From: Microcystis aeruginosa NIES-4325
Lineage (GTDB): Bacteria > Cyanobacteriota > Cyanobacteriia > Cyanobacteriales > Microcystaceae
Direction of reading: 5' to 3'
NCBI RefSeq assembly: GCF_008974145.1
Contig: NZ_BJKP01000016.1
Location: forward strand, 1-64,000
Length of the DNA: 64,000 nucleotides
Part shown: positions 38,555 to 48,280 of the stretch, piece by piece
Numbering within the stretch: position 1 is the first letter of the stretch
Layout of the letters: each line of letters starts with the position of its first letter
Notes under the pieces: generated by a model
What the model saw: the letters and a program-made list of their open reading frames with translations, nothing else
What the model was told of the DNA's origin: nothing
Database searches by the model: none
Translations under genes and position numbers: made by a program

Positions 38555-39054
38555 GGGTATTGCTAGTTATTTTCGGGATTAACTCGCCAGCTGTTAGTCG
38601 TCCTCTTTCTAGCTGTCCAGAGGATTTAAATCTTTTAGTTGATCGCCTCTTGTCAGATTTACCCAGTTATGCTAACCGAGTTATTACCCGTTCCCAAATC
38701 GATCAAAAATTATCTACACCGGTTTTTGTGATTATTGCCGGTCGTCCCGAATTTACACCCCTACCTTTAAGTGCTAATCAATATTCCGGTCAAATTGCCG
38801 ATGACACTCAACAGGTTTTTTTTACAACTTTAGAGCGTCAGTATAGCAAAAATCGCTCTGTCACTCTCCAAAATTATCATTGGTTATTTTTAACTAAAAC
38901 TGGGGAAGGATGGCGATTAGTGACGATTTACAGTCAACTAGCTGCCCTTGAACCCGCTCAAGTCCCCTTACCTCCCCTAGAAACCAGTCAAGGAACTATC
39001 GGCCAAGCGGTGCGTCTCTGGCTGCGGGACTGCGAAGCGGGTGCATTGCGCTAA
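38518..39054 (+). CDS. Conserved hypothetical exported protein
   Basis: 178 residues with an N-terminal signal-like segment ([18 protein letters not shown], cleavage likely after about residue 28). The mature part begins with [24 protein letters not shown] and contains no recognised domain. Two cysteines (33 and about 173) could form a disulfide. It starts inside pyrF, with GAGGAG 11 bases before ATG, so it is translated from the same message. I do not recognise a function. Confidence 0.75.
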   Translation: MDKNLSRISRYLGVLLVIFGINSPAVSRPLSSCPEDLNLLVDRLLSDLPSYANRVITRSQIDQKLSTPVFVIIAGRPEFTPLPLSANQYSGQIADDTQQVFFTTLERQYSKNRSVTLQNYHWLFLTKTGEGWRLVTIYSQLAALEPAQVPLPPLETSQGTIGQAVRLWLRDCEAGALR

Positions 39055-39935
39055 ATTCGCTCGGCCAAAACAAAGCGATCAAAACCTGCTAGGTCGTTAA
39101 TAATCTGAATTTGTCGATAATTGCCCTGATTTTCCAGCATTTGCGCTACTTTTTCCCCTTGACCGGCCCTCATTTCCACTAGCCAAAGGCCTCCCGACCG
39201 CAGATAATCGGGAGCAGTGGCTACTAGATAGCGCAGCGCAGTCAATCCGTCTTCACCCCCATCCAGGGCCAAACGGGGTTCATGTTCCCGCACTTCAATC
39301 TGTAAGTCAAGGATTTCTGCACTGGGAATATAGGGAGGATTGGACAGCATCCCGCTAATCTGTCCCTTCCACTTCTCTAGGGGTGTCCACCAAGAACCCT
39401 GTTTTAAGATAATTCTGTCGGCAAAACCCGTCTTGATGATATTTTCTTTGGCGATCGCTAAAGCCGTTTGACTGTAATCAACAGCATATATCTCTGCTTT
39501 TGTCAAGATACTGGCTAAACCAATAGCGATCGCACCGCTACCGGTTCCCAGATCTACCCAGATTCCCCCTTCTTCTCCTCTGACGGTTTCTCCAACGATA
39601 TCGATTAATAACTCGGTTTCGGGACGAGGAATTAAGACCGCCGGGGAGACTTTCAGGGTAAAATTACGCCAGACCACCGATTCGAGCAAATACTGCAAGG
39701 GAACCCTTGTTTGCAGGCGTTTTTGCCAGCGTTTAGTAATCTCCGACCAAGAATAACTCAAAGGGATTTTTTCTCGTTCCCGAAAGGATTGTAAGCGCAG
39801 GGAAAGAGTATCTAAATCTGTCACCGCTTGCAGAAAGATATCCACTTCCTTCGGAGATAGTTGCGCTTGCGCTAAATCAGCGATCGCCTGTTGGCGCCAT
39901 TGACTTAATTCTTGACCGGAAATACTAGCAGTCAC
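39051..39935 (-). CDS. prmC: Release factor glutamine methyltransferase PrmC
   Basis: 294 residues. PrmC (HemK) methylates the Gln of the GGQ motif in peptide release factors. N-terminal helical domain, then Rossmann methyltransferase with VWVDLGTGSGAIAIGLA for S-adenosylmethionine, IYAVDYSQTAL, and the catalytic SNPPYIPSAEI. Its last codon overlaps the stop of the convergent exported protein by 4 bp. Start ATG 39935 is usual. Confidence 0.95.
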   Translation of the reverse strand: MTASISGQELSQWRQQAIADLAQAQLSPKEVDIFLQAVTDLDTLSLRLQSFREREKIPLSYSWSEITKRWQKRLQTRVPLQYLLESVVWRNFTLKVSPAVLIPRPETELLIDIVGETVRGEEGGIWVDLGTGSGAIAIGLASILTKAEIYAVDYSQTALAIAKENIIKTGFADRIILKQGSWWTPLEKWKGQISGMLSNPPYIPSAEILDLQIEVREHEPRLALDGGEDGLTALRYLVATAPDYLRSGGLWLVEMRAGQGEKVAQMLENQGNYRQIQIINDLAGFDRFVLAERI

Positions 39936-39941
39936 AAAGGC

Positions 39942-40742
39942 TTAACGATTGGGGGCGGGGCGATTATTGGTATTATTATTAGGGCGTGGCTGATTTGCTG
40001 GGGGTTGGTTGGGAGCATTTTGGTTGCTATTTGCCCGAATAAAATTAATCGTTTCTTGGCTAGGATAGAGGAGAATTTTAGTTAAAGCTTCATCGTTGCT
40101 TTGTTGTAGGGTGGCGATGACACTTTCTAGGGGAATAACATCAATTTTCACCGTGGCTGCTTCGGCGGGATTAGCTTTTTTATATTGTTCTACCATTTGC
40201 AAAGCGGCGGCTTTTTCAAAGAAGAAAGGAATAAAATCCTGATTGTTGCGATTGATCACCAGAAAACTACTCTCTTTTCCCGCTTTCGGCACAAATAAAG
40301 GTACACCACCTTGATATTGTTGACCTCTTTCACTGAGCAATTTTTTCGCTGATTCTACTTCCGACTCTTTGGGAACAAAATCGATAATTAAACGATTTTG
40401 ATCGGTTTGATTGGCTTGCATTTTATAGACTTGTGCCAAAGAAACAGCCTGAACTTTAACTTTGCTGGCAACTTCAGGATTCTCTTTTTTCAGTCTTTCA
40501 AAAAAGTTTTGAGCGTCCTGTTGACTGATAAAAACTCCCGTGAATTTCTGTTCTTTTTCTCCCACGGCAATTAGGGGAACTCCTTGATCGTCGGCAATAG
40601 CGAAGACAGGTACAGACTGCAAGGTTCTGACGATTTGTTCTTCCGGTAAAGCGAGTGCTTTAGAATAGCTGCCCAGCAGCGAAGTCAACATTGTCGTTCC
40701 CACTAAACTAAGAGTTGCCGTCCAACGAATGAGAGATTTCAT
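39942..40742 (-). CDS. Tic22-family protein
   Basis: 266 residues from ATG 40742 (MKSLIRWTATL), with GAGG 11 bases upstream; the frame extends to 40775 but without a family-like start. Signal peptide to about ALA at 32. The Tic22 fold follows in two similar halves: EEQIVRTLQSVPVFAIADDQ, GVFISQQDAQNFFERLKKEN, then VPLFVPKAG and FIPFFFEKAAALQMVEQYKK. The tail is rich in Asn/Pro (NQNAPNQPPANQPRPNNNTN). Cyanobacterial Tic22 is a periplasmic protein tied to outer-membrane biogenesis with Omp85. It precedes prmC by 6 bp. Confidence 0.85.
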   Translation of the reverse strand: MKSLIRWTATLSLVGTTMLTSLLGSYSKALALPEEQIVRTLQSVPVFAIADDQGVPLIAVGEKEQKFTGVFISQQDAQNFFERLKKENPEVASKVKVQAVSLAQVYKMQANQTDQNRLIIDFVPKESEVESAKKLLSERGQQYQGGVPLFVPKAGKESSFLVINRNNQDFIPFFFEKAAALQMVEQYKKANPAEAATVKIDVIPLESVIATLQQSNDEALTKILLYPSQETINFIRANSNQNAPNQPPANQPRPNNNTNNRPAPNR

Positions 40743-41130
40743 CAAAATAATTACCTCGTTATTACTATTAACCAATATTTGCCGTTAATCTGAACTATAT
40801 CGTCTGCTTAACCCCTCCGATCAGGAGTTTTTCGATGAATAACCAGCCCCAAAAGTTCCCTTTATTGGCTTGCTTCTGAACCATCATAGCTAAAAAGATC
40901 CATACTTGGTCAGATATGGTGGCAGCGTCAGCCCAGAAACAGGAGCAATTTACGGGCTGATCTGGGGAATAATAGGGATTAATTAGATTTTTTAGGCTAA
41001 ATTCTCGGGAAAAATCGCTTTAGCTCTGGTTTAAGCTTGCTTTTACCTCAATAAGCCCCAAATTTAGATCAAAAGGCCTCCTCTTGTCTGAATCAGTTAG
41101 TCAACAGGCTACCTTTTGATCTTGGCACTA
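40743..41130. other. 388 bp gap, no gene seen
   Basis: This gap separates two minus-strand genes. No credible ORF or hairpin terminator was found; it presumably includes the tic22-like promoter near the left side and the 3' end of the membrane-protein message at the right. Confidence 0.45.
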
Positions 41131-41565
41131 CTAATGACTTTCCGAGAGATGGTGCGGATGGGCGATCGCTAACCGCAGCCATTGATAGGAAACTAGATTT
41201 AAAATCAGTCCGATAATCAGTAAAATTGCCATGAGAGCGATTTGATACCAGGCGATCGGTCTGACCAAAAGATCGGCGATCAGATGGGCTAAATTCAAGA
41301 CAGAATAGAGAATTGTTAGCCAGAAATGGGCCTTTCTTAAGGAGCGACTTTCGCTAAAATTGACCCCGATAATCGCTAACATTGGCAGTAAAAAAAAGAG
41401 CAACATTCCCCAGAAAATCGGATCGAGATTGCTGGTTTGATGACTCTCGACGATCGATTGACCATGGAATAGTGGCATTAACCCCAGTTGCGTGTGAAAT
41501 AGGGTTCCCAAGAGGAATGTTGTCCAGAGAGCGGCAATTTTTTCGGGATATTTCGCAGTTTTCAC
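41131..41565 (-). CDS. Hypothetical small membrane protein
   Basis: 144 residues with four predicted membrane helices: IAALWTTFLLGTLFHTQLGL, FWGMLLFFLLPMLAIIGV, AHFWLTILYSVLNLAHLIAD, and IALMAILLIIGLILNLVSYQ. Several His residues near the helices (HTQLG, HLIAD, HPHHLSESH at the end) may bind metal or heme, but that is speculation. No family recognised. ATG 41565. Confidence 0.65.
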   Translation of the reverse strand: MKTAKYPEKIAALWTTFLLGTLFHTQLGLMPLFHGQSIVESHQTSNLDPIFWGMLLFFLLPMLAIIGVNFSESRSLRKAHFWLTILYSVLNLAHLIADLLVRPIAWYQIALMAILLIIGLILNLVSYQWLRLAIAHPHHLSESH

Positions 41566-41640
41566 GGTAATTATCCTCGGAATTAGTTAATATAAAAGTT
41601 CAGGCTAAGGGAGAAAGTATTCTTCAATTTTTCCTAGTCA

Positions 41641-41784
41641 CGGCTCTTATTCTTTGTGTGATAAGTTTAACTTATATAGAAGCGATCAATCTTTGTGTTC
41701 TTCGTGTCTTTGTGGTTCCTTCCACTCCCTCGCCAGCAGGACTGTATGATTAGAATACATTTTACCTAGCAAACCCAAGAGAGC
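41641..41784. repeat. Interspersed repeat, copy 2
   Basis: The full repeat without interruption: CGGCTCTTAT, TTGTGTGATAAGTTTAA, GCGATCAATC, TGTCTTTGTGGTTCC, CCAGCAGGACTGTATGATTA, GAATACATTTTACC and AAACCCAAGAGAG. It occupies most of the 342-bp gap 41566-41907 before mtnA. The same blocks in the same order are at 48562-48730. Confidence 0.85.
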
Positions 41785-41907
41785 CTAGTCACTTATCCAT
41801 ACATTATAAAAAAAGTTTCTGTATTTAAAATTACTTTTTACAAAAAAACACAAAGTAGAGAAAGCCCGCTGCTATACTGGTAAATTTGGCTAATTCTCAA
41901 TCTAAAA

Positions 41908-42975
41908 ATGTTTATGACCACAAGCACTTGCGAGAGTAACTCAATCTATCCCGTGCGTTGGCAAGATAACAAAGTTTGGCTGATCGATCAAACCCGTTTA
42001 CCCATGGACTATGAGGAAGTTGAGATCACCAGCAGTGAAGCCATGGCCTGGGCGATCGAAACGATGATTGTGCGCGGCGCCCCGGCGATCGGAGTAGCGG
42101 CTGCCTATGGTATGGTTTTAGGAACGCAGGAAATTACCACCGACCAGACAGAGGAATTTCTGGCTGATTTAACTAGAATAGCCGATCGATTAGCCCAAAC
42201 CCGGCCGACGGCGGTGAATTTATTCTGGGCGATCGAGCGAATGTTAAAAGTGGCCAGGGAAAGTGGCCCAGAAGTGGCAATAATTACCAAAAATCTCCTT
42301 GAAACTGCCCACAATATCCAAAAAGAAGACGTGGAAACCTGTCGGGCGATCGGTCACCATGGTTTATTGGCGCTGCCGGATCACCCTGAAAAACTGACAA
42401 TTTTAACCCACTGTAATACTGGTTCCCTAGCCACGGCCAGTTATGGTACTGCTTTAGGGGTAATTCGTTCCGCTTGGACGGCAGGAAGACTAATACAAGT
42501 GTATGCAGACGAAACCCGGCCACGGCTGCAAGGGGCAAAATTAACCGCCTGGGAATGTGCGCGGGAGGGAATTCCCGTAACTGTGATCACCGATAGCATG
42601 GCAGCCCACTGTATGCAGCAAAAACTGATCGATGCGGTGATTGTTGGGGCCGATCGCATTGCGGCCAATGGGGACACGGCCAACAAAATTGGCACCTATT
42701 CCCTGGCTGTGCTGGCAAAAGCTCATAATCTGCCTTTTTATGTGGCTGCCCCCCTATCGACGGTGGATTTTTCCCTTAAGGATGGTACGGGGATACCGAT
42801 CGAACAGCGCGATAGTGCCGAAATTTATCAGGTGGGGACGACAACCCTTTGTCCTAGAGATGTTAATTTTTATAACCCTGCCTTCGATGTTACTCCCGCC
42901 GCTTTAATCACCGCTATCATTACCGAAAAAGGAGCGGTAACGCCGGCTGAATTAATTTTTTTACAGGAATCCTAG
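41908..42975 (+). CDS. mtnA: S-methyl-5-thioribose-1-phosphate isomerase
   Basis: 355 residues. MtnA isomerises methylthioribose 1-phosphate to methylthioribulose 1-phosphate in methionine salvage. Seen: [19 protein letters not shown] (substrate loop), [33 protein letters not shown] with the catalytic Cys, and [20 protein letters not shown] with the catalytic Asp. No other salvage genes are adjacent. The start could be ATG 41908 or the next ATG three bases later region (MFMTTST), a trivial difference. Confidence 0.95.
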   Translation: MFMTTSTCESNSIYPVRWQDNKVWLIDQTRLPMDYEEVEITSSEAMAWAIETMIVRGAPAIGVAAAYGMVLGTQEITTDQTEEFLADLTRIADRLAQTRPTAVNLFWAIERMLKVARESGPEVAIITKNLLETAHNIQKEDVETCRAIGHHGLLALPDHPEKLTILTHCNTGSLATASYGTALGVIRSAWTAGRLIQVYADETRPRLQGAKLTAWECAREGIPVTVITDSMAAHCMQQKLIDAVIVGADRIAANGDTANKIGTYSLAVLAKAHNLPFYVAAPLSTVDFSLKDGTGIPIEQRDSAEIYQVGTTTLCPRDVNFYNPAFDVTPAALITAIITEKGAVTPAELIFLQES

Positions 42976-43102
42976 AAGTGAGCTTTTTCCCTACTGACAC
43001 CATTTTTATTTGTTTATATCGATTGCCACAGTGGGGAAAAATTCTCTCTCGTTGATCGCACTCAAGCAGCACTGCTGGCCCGGCGATCGAGATTAGTGGA
43101 CT

Positions 43103-43140
43103 AAAAAAACTGGCATCCTAACTATGGTAGGATGCCAGTT
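43103..43140 (-). terminator. Rho-independent terminator of prk
   Basis: On the minus strand, ACTGGCATCCTACC pairs with GTTAGGATGCCAGT around a short loop, followed by TTTTTTT. It begins 17 bp after the prk stop codon. Confidence 0.9.
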
Positions 43141-43156
43141 CGGTCAAAACTAGAAA

Positions 43157-44158
43157 CTAGACTGGCGCTGCTACTTTTGCTTCAGCGGCCATTAGTTTTT
43201 CGTAGGTTTCACGCATTTTGAGACCGACTAACACCTGGAATAAACCCGTACCATTGGTAGAACCGGGATAATCTTTGTGTTTGAGCAGTAATTCCGTCAT
43301 TTCACCGTAGTATTTAGTGCCGGTTTTGCTCAAATGGCTTTCGATGTAGATCATTTCTTCCAGGTTATCGAATTGACCATCTAGTTCCAGAATCGACACT
43401 TCATTCCCCAAGAAGCCATCCGGACCATAGTAGAGTTTAATACCAGGATAAGTGCAGGTCAATTTACGACCACAGGGCCGCCAATCGATGGTGGAACCTT
43501 CATCAAACAGATAAGCGGGTTCAAAGTTTTCCACCCCTTCTTTCTGGATTAAACGAACCCGCAGTAATTTACTTTCGTGATCTTCAAGTAATTTGGTGGG
43601 CAGCACTTGAATCACCACGTCAGCGTACTGTCTTTGGGGATCGATATAGGCACTGAAATCCGGTTTTCTAGAATTAATGGCCGCCATTACATCATCATAG
43701 GTGTGACCGCGCTCGGCCATATCCCGTTGAATTTTCCAGTTGACTTTGACTTCATCGCTAATATCGAGATAAACGCTGAAATCTAATAGGGCCCGGACTC
43801 GTTCATCATATAAGGGGTGTAGTCCCTCGATCACGATTACCTTATTCGGTTCGATGATTTCGGGAGGATCGATCATCCCCGTTTCATGATTATAAATAGG
43901 TTTATTAATGGCTTGACCTTCCTTGAGGGCTTTAATCTGCTCATACATCAGGTCAAAGTTATTCGCTTTCGGATTGAGTGCGGTGACACCCACCTCTTTT
44001 CTCTGTTTGCGATCGAGGCAATGGTAGTCATCTAAACAGATCACCGTCATAAACTCGGCCCCGAATAAATCGGTCAAACGACGTAAAAAAGTAGATTTCC
44101 CACAGCCGGAGTCCCCAGCTACACCGATTAGAACCACGCGCTCTGGCTTATTGGCCAT
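43157..44158 (-). CDS. prk: Phosphoribulokinase
   Basis: 333 residues, the photosynthetic class. It phosphorylates ribulose 5-phosphate to the Rubisco substrate in the Calvin cycle. Walker A is GVAGDSGCGKSTFL, with Cys19 and Cys41 (VICLDDYHCLDR) at the canonical redox positions that, when oxidised, turn the enzyme off and bind CP12/GAPDH. Also VIVIEGLHPLYDERVRALLD and HTYDDVMAAINSRKPDF. It has its own strong terminator (43103-43140). Confidence 0.98.
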   Translation of the reverse strand: MANKPERVVLIGVAGDSGCGKSTFLRRLTDLFGAEFMTVICLDDYHCLDRKQRKEVGVTALNPKANNFDLMYEQIKALKEGQAINKPIYNHETGMIDPPEIIEPNKVIVIEGLHPLYDERVRALLDFSVYLDISDEVKVNWKIQRDMAERGHTYDDVMAAINSRKPDFSAYIDPQRQYADVVIQVLPTKLLEDHESKLLRVRLIQKEGVENFEPAYLFDEGSTIDWRPCGRKLTCTYPGIKLYYGPDGFLGNEVSILELDGQFDNLEEMIYIESHLSKTGTKYYGEMTELLLKHKDYPGSTNGTGLFQVLVGLKMRETYEKLMAAEAKVAAPV

Positions 44159-44415
44159 AGTTTCCCTCTAAATACACAACTAATTGTTAACCCATAGTAT
44201 GTAATTAAACCAGACTCTGGATCGAGCCGTACCCCGCCGCCAGAAATTTCTGCTGCTGACAGGTTTGGCAAGAGCCTCACGCTAGAATGAGTAAGTATTT
44301 AATACTAGGGGGCCTGTTGGCGGCGATAATCTCTGACAAAAAACCAATTAATAATCCGCCGTAACGCATCAACTTTATCATTAAATTGGTGCGTTGCGCT
44401 ATCGCGCTTCACAGC

Positions 44416-44588
44416 CTACCAGTGAACTACCGGTAAATCGTCACGCTGCCTGCCCAGATCAGGAAACTGGGATAACAGGGGAAATCTGTCCAGAATTTGA
44501 GCAATCTTTTGGTCGGCCATTAATTCATCTTGTCTGCCTAAATACCCGCCAGTCTTGCTCTGCTTGCCTTGCAACGAAAGCGATTCAC
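44416..44588 (-). pseudogene. ParE/RelE-type toxin, degenerate
   Basis: From GTG 44588 the frame reads NRFRCKASRARLAGI then TAG, where ParE proteins usually have Trp. A shifted frame then gives DELMADQKIAQILDRFPLLS and QFPDLGRQRDDLP and ends at TAG 44416-44418. FPxLGRxRDDL is a strong ParE/RelE mark. The middle and the C-terminal catalytic strand are missing. Its GTG overlaps the antitoxin stop (TAGTG), the normal order for these operons. Non-functional. Confidence 0.8.
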
Positions 44589-44880
44589 TAAATTAACTCC
44601 TCTTGAAGTCGCTGTTTGGCAAGCATCTTAATAGTTTCCAACAAACTAGGCAATGAGGACTCGTTATGTTCATTATAATCACAATGCCTGAGTTGTTCTA
44701 TTCCTAGCTCGATGTCTCGTTTTAATGCCTCCCGTTGGCGTTGAATTTCCTCGACGGCTAGGGCTGGATGCTGAATTTTTTGTAGGAGAAGCTGTTGTTC
44801 TTCGTCAGTTAAGGAACGGATAATTTGAGCAAGGGAATCAATTAGAAAACGGGTTTCTTTGAGAAACCCGTTTTCTATGG
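44588..44880 (-). pseudogene. Antitoxin-like ORF, 5' end replaced and hairpin inside
   Basis: The minus-strand frame reads LIDSLAQIIRSLTDEEQQLL, LQKIQHPALAVEEIQRQREA and on to KMLAKQRLQEELI at TAG 44588. It looks like a helical antitoxin partner of the ParE-like relic. Upstream, the frame continues through a perfect hairpin (44843-44877) to a second copy of IRSL, with no start codon before a TGA. The N-terminus is therefore lost or replaced. Codons are otherwise normal, so decay is recent. Confidence 0.6.
44843..44877. repeat. Perfect 16-bp inverted repeat (hairpin) in the antitoxin relic
   Basis: TAGAAAACGGGTTTCT (44843-44858), loop TTG, then its exact complement (44862-44877). It is flanked on both sides by TTAAGGAACGGATA (about 44813-44826 and 44885-44898). 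The size and symmetry resemble mobile palindromic repeats more than a terminator, as no T run follows on either strand. Confidence 0.8.
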
Positions 44881-44898
44881 CAATTAAGGAACGGATAC

Positions 44899-45018
44899 CT
44901 AAGGATCGATCTCAAAGGTAACGAACTCCGCAGCAGTGGCTGGTTTGACAGTAGCAAGGCCAAGTATAGCGATCGCACTAGCTATACCAGCAGCTACAAC
45001 GGTAGAGAAGGTATTCAT
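44899..45018 (-). pseudogene. Lone signal-peptide fragment of an exported protein
   Basis: A 39-codon ORF from ATG 45018: MNTFSTVVAAGIASAIAILG, then LATVKPATAAEFVTFEIDP and TAG. It is a clean signal peptide with an ATA-A cleavage site and only about ten mature residues. It stops exactly where the antitoxin relic with its direct repeat begins, so it is the 5' end of a lost secreted protein. The exported family cannot be told. Confidence 0.65.
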
Positions 45019-45066
45019 TGGCAATTTTGGGTAAATGTGGTATAATTGGTCTTCGCTTAACCCAGT

Positions 45067-45882
45067 CTATTGATTGTGTAAAACCGTGTGGGTAGCAGGA
45101 ATAGGATAACCCGCCTCACCGAAGGATTCATAGATAACCTTATTAGTGTCAAAATAGACCTGCCAATAGTTATCGTTACTGCAATAGGGACGTACTGCCA
45201 AAAAAGGTCCGGAGGGATTAAATTCTAAAATTTCCACATCGGGGGCGGGATTAGTCAAAACACTGGGGATACGGCCAATTTTATCCTTTAACAGAGCGAT
45301 CGCTTCTTGGACATTTACCCCGTGACTTAATTGAGCAGTCAGATCCACACGACGATAGGGATTAGCGGAAAAATTTTGAATATTTCCAGAAAAAATGCTG
45401 TTATTGCCGACTACAGTTCTAATATTGTCAAGAGTGTTGATAGTAGTGGCAAATAAACCCAATTCCTCCACCGTACCAGTTACACCTCCCGCAGAGACAA
45501 AATCGCCCACCTTGAAGGGACGGAACATAACTAAAAAAGCCCCGGCGGCAAAATTGGCCAACAGCCCCCCCCAAGCAGCCCCGATCGCAATACCAGCAGC
45601 CGCTAAAAGTGCGGCAAAAGAGGTGGTTTCAACACCAAAAAAGCCCAAAATCGCCACGATCAGGACAACTTGCAGGGCAATGAGGATGAAAGAAATAATA
45701 TATCTAACGATGGTAGGATCAACATTGCCCTTGGCCAAACTGCTTTTGAGCAGATTAACCGCTAGATTAATCAGCCATTTACCGATCAACCAGAGTAGGA
45801 TCGCCCCGATTAATTTCGCCCCGAAGCTAATCGCTAAATCCCTGATAAAGTACATTTGATTGCTAACTTGAGCCGGATCCAT
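45067..45882 (-). CDS. Small mechanosensitive channel (MscS type)
   Basis: 271 residues. Three membrane helices (GAKLIGAILLWLIGKWLINL; YIISFILIALQVVLIVAILG; pore helix SFAALLAAAGIAIGAAWGGL), then the MscS beta domain with FRPFKVGDFVSAGGVTGTVEE and NNSIFSGNIQNFS, and a C-terminal alpha-beta part. MscS channels open under membrane tension to release solutes. It is one of three MscS homologs in this window. ATG 45882. Confidence 0.93.
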   Translation of the reverse strand: MDPAQVSNQMYFIRDLAISFGAKLIGAILLWLIGKWLINLAVNLLKSSLAKGNVDPTIVRYIISFILIALQVVLIVAILGFFGVETTSFAALLAAAGIAIGAAWGGLLANFAAGAFLVMFRPFKVGDFVSAGGVTGTVEELGLFATTINTLDNIRTVVGNNSIFSGNIQNFSANPYRRVDLTAQLSHGVNVQEAIALLKDKIGRIPSVLTNPAPDVEILEFNPSGPFLAVRPYCSNDNYWQVYFDTNKVIYESFGEAGYPIPATHTVLHNQ

Positions 45883-46070
45883 AGTTATTATCCTCGCAAA
45901 GAAATAAAGCTAATTTACACAGAGATTATAGGAGCGAGAGCAAAAACCGAGGACTCTCTCAAGGAAAAAAACCGATTTGCTGATGGGGAGTATTTTCAGT
46001 GAACAGTAAACAGTCAACTGATAACCTACATCTGATAACTGATAACTGATAACCGACTCCAGACCGCCGA

Positions 46071-47240
46071 TTACTGATTCGACATTTGGGCGGTGATTAC
46101 GGTGAGATCGATCGCCCTTTCGCCCCTTCTGATTCTTAGGGGTAAAGATTGACCGATCCCGGTTTTTTCCACCATTTCCTGTAACTCACCGCCATCACTA
46201 ACTGGTTGATTATTAGCTTTAACAATCACATCCCCGCGATGGATACCAGCTTTTTCGGCGGGGGTATTAGGTAGGACTTTCACCACCAAAATTCCCGACA
46301 CTTCCGGCACGAGCATGGGAGAATTCGGGTTTTGATTATTAGCCCGGGCTAAATCGGGAGTTAGATTAACCATCTGTACACCGATATAGGGATGGGCTAC
46401 CTTTTGACCTGATTCTAGGGTCGCTTGTAATTGCTTCGCCCGGTCGATGGGAATGGCAAAACCGATGCCCATGGCATCGGCACGAATCGCCGTATTGATG
46501 CCGATGACTTCTCCTTGGGCATTGAGTAAAGGACCGCCGGAATTACCCGGGTTAATAGCGGCATCGGTTTGGATAAAATCAATGCGTTTATCGGGAATAC
46601 CCGCCTTAGCCGCCGAGCGCCCGATCGTGCTAATAATTCCTAAAGTTACCGTATTATCTAGACCGACGGGATTGCCTACTGCGATCGCCCAGTCCCCCAC
46701 TTGTATGGACGAGGAATTGCCCAGGACGGCTACAGGTAATTTTTCCCCTTGGGGATTAATTTTCACCACGGCTAAATCAGTGATCTCATCAGTACCGCGT
46801 ACTTCCCCCTTGAAGCTACGACCATCTTTTAGAGTTACCGTTACCTTATCGGCATTATCGACCACATGGGCATTAGTTAAGATTAAACCACTGCCATCGA
46901 TAATAAAACCTGAGCCCTGGCCAGCCACTCGCTGCTGGGTGGGAAGACGAAACTGTTCCCCAAAAAACTCCTGAAAAAAAGGATCATCAAAAAAGGGGCT
47001 ATTGGGACGAGTAATGATCGCTTCGGTGTCAATTCGCACCACTGCCGCACCCGTGCGGGCCACTGCCTTAGCGACAAAACTTTCCGCCGTCATCTCCGGG
47101 GGAATTCCAGTCACATCGGCGGCAGCGCTGGGCAGATTTTGAGCATTTACCGCAGCTAAACTGCTAAAACCGAGCATAACTCCTAGAAAAGTTGCCAAAG
47201 CATGGGTAATAGTTCGCCGTAACCCTGTAGGAAGTTTCAT
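46071..47240 (-). CDS. HtrA/Deg serine protease
   Basis: 389 residues. Signal sequence (LATFLGVMLGFSSLAAVNA), trypsin-like protease domain with the triad His125 (ILTNAHVVD), Asp155 (TDLAVVKI) and Ser234 (NPGNSGGPLLN), and one PDZ domain (about 285-380, GILVVKVLPNTPAEKAGIHR). One PDZ and this length match the cyanobacterial HhoA/HhoB/HtrA group; which one cannot be fixed. Role: periplasmic or thylakoid-lumen protein quality control. Monocistronic. CTGATAA repeats lie just after the stop. Confidence 0.94.
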   Translation of the reverse strand: MKLPTGLRRTITHALATFLGVMLGFSSLAAVNAQNLPSAAADVTGIPPEMTAESFVAKAVARTGAAVVRIDTEAIITRPNSPFFDDPFFQEFFGEQFRLPTQQRVAGQGSGFIIDGSGLILTNAHVVDNADKVTVTLKDGRSFKGEVRGTDEITDLAVVKINPQGEKLPVAVLGNSSSIQVGDWAIAVGNPVGLDNTVTLGIISTIGRSAAKAGIPDKRIDFIQTDAAINPGNSGGPLLNAQGEVIGINTAIRADAMGIGFAIPIDRAKQLQATLESGQKVAHPYIGVQMVNLTPDLARANNQNPNSPMLVPEVSGILVVKVLPNTPAEKAGIHRGDVIVKANNQPVSDGGELQEMVEKTGIGQSLPLRIRRGERAIDLTVITAQMSNQ

Positions 47241-47449
47241 ACTTTGATCTCTGATTCTGATGTTTTAACTGTTTCTGTCCATCGGTTGATAGACCGACTA
47301 TTAAAAATCTAACAAATCGATCGCTCCGATTAATAAGTAGTAGTGCCAAATCAATTTCCTCGTCGAGATATTGGACAAGATCGGGAACCCCGTGTTAAAC
47401 TGCCTCGATAAGATGATGTCACTCTCAAAGCTTTCCACTATATAATCCC

Positions 47450-48280
47450 ATGGTCATACAATCGGTCAGTTTAACAGTTAAGGACTATAAGTCTAATATT
47501 CCCGTGGCCATCTTGTGTGGTGGCAAAGGAACCCGACTCAGGGAAGAAACCGAATTTCGACCTAAACCGATGATTACCATCGGAAATCGACCGATTATTT
47601 GGCATATCATGAAAACTTATGCCCAATATGGCTTAACTGATTTTATGCTCTGTCTAGGGTACAAAGGAGAAATAATCCGGGACTATTTCTTTAACTATGA
47701 TTGGAATCAAAGTGATGTCCTCTTAGAGTTAGGCAATAAAAAAGTGACCAAACTCGATAGTGGACACGAGGAGGAAGACTGGCGTATTTGGTTAGTTGAT
47801 ACGGGACAGGAAACCATGACCGGAGGCCGTCTTAAACGTCTCACCTCTTATATAGACCAAAGCGGAAGTGAGATCTTTTTAGCCACCTATGGGGATGGGG
47901 TTTGTGATGTGAATATTGCCGATCTATTGGATTTCCATTGCTCCCATGGTAAATTAGCCACTATGACGGCGGTTCGTCCTTCTTCTCGCTTTGGCGAGCT
48001 AATCATTGAGGGTAATCTAGTCACCCAATTCCAAGAAAAGCCCCCAACGGCTGAAGGATGGATTAATGGGGGATATTTTGTCTTAAATCGCAAGGTTTTG
48101 GATTTAATTGAGGGAGATGCGACGACTTTTGAAGCACAACCCCTAAGAACCCTAGCCGCTTTAGGAGAACTCGCCGTCTATAAGCATGATGGGTTTTGGC
48201 AGTGCATGGATACTTATCGAGAAATGGAAATGCTCAATCACCTTTACGACACTGGACAAGCTAGATGGAAAATATGGTAG
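47450..48280 (+). CDS. rfbF: Glucose-1-phosphate cytidylyltransferase, complete copy
   Basis: 276 residues. It makes CDP-glucose from glucose 1-phosphate and CTP, the first step of CDP-dideoxyhexose synthesis. Seen: VAILCGGKGTRLREETEFRP (nucleotide loop), PKPMITIGNRPIIWHIM, GHEEEDWRIWLVDTG, and ATYGDGVCDVN with the metal Asp. It stands alone, 44 kb from rfbG/rfbH, although rfbF normally overlaps rfbG; a fragment of rfbF still lies at 3265-3366. A TATAAT sits only four bases before ATG 47450, so the promoter or the true start is uncertain. Confidence 0.95.
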   Translation: MVIQSVSLTVKDYKSNIPVAILCGGKGTRLREETEFRPKPMITIGNRPIIWHIMKTYAQYGLTDFMLCLGYKGEIIRDYFFNYDWNQSDVLLELGNKKVTKLDSGHEEEDWRIWLVDTGQETMTGGRLKRLTSYIDQSGSEIFLATYGDGVCDVNIADLLDFHCSHGKLATMTAVRPSSRFGELIIEGNLVTQFQEKPPTAEGWINGGYFVLNRKVLDLIEGDATTFEAQPLRTLAALGELAVYKHDGFWQCMDTYREMEMLNHLYDTGQARWKIW

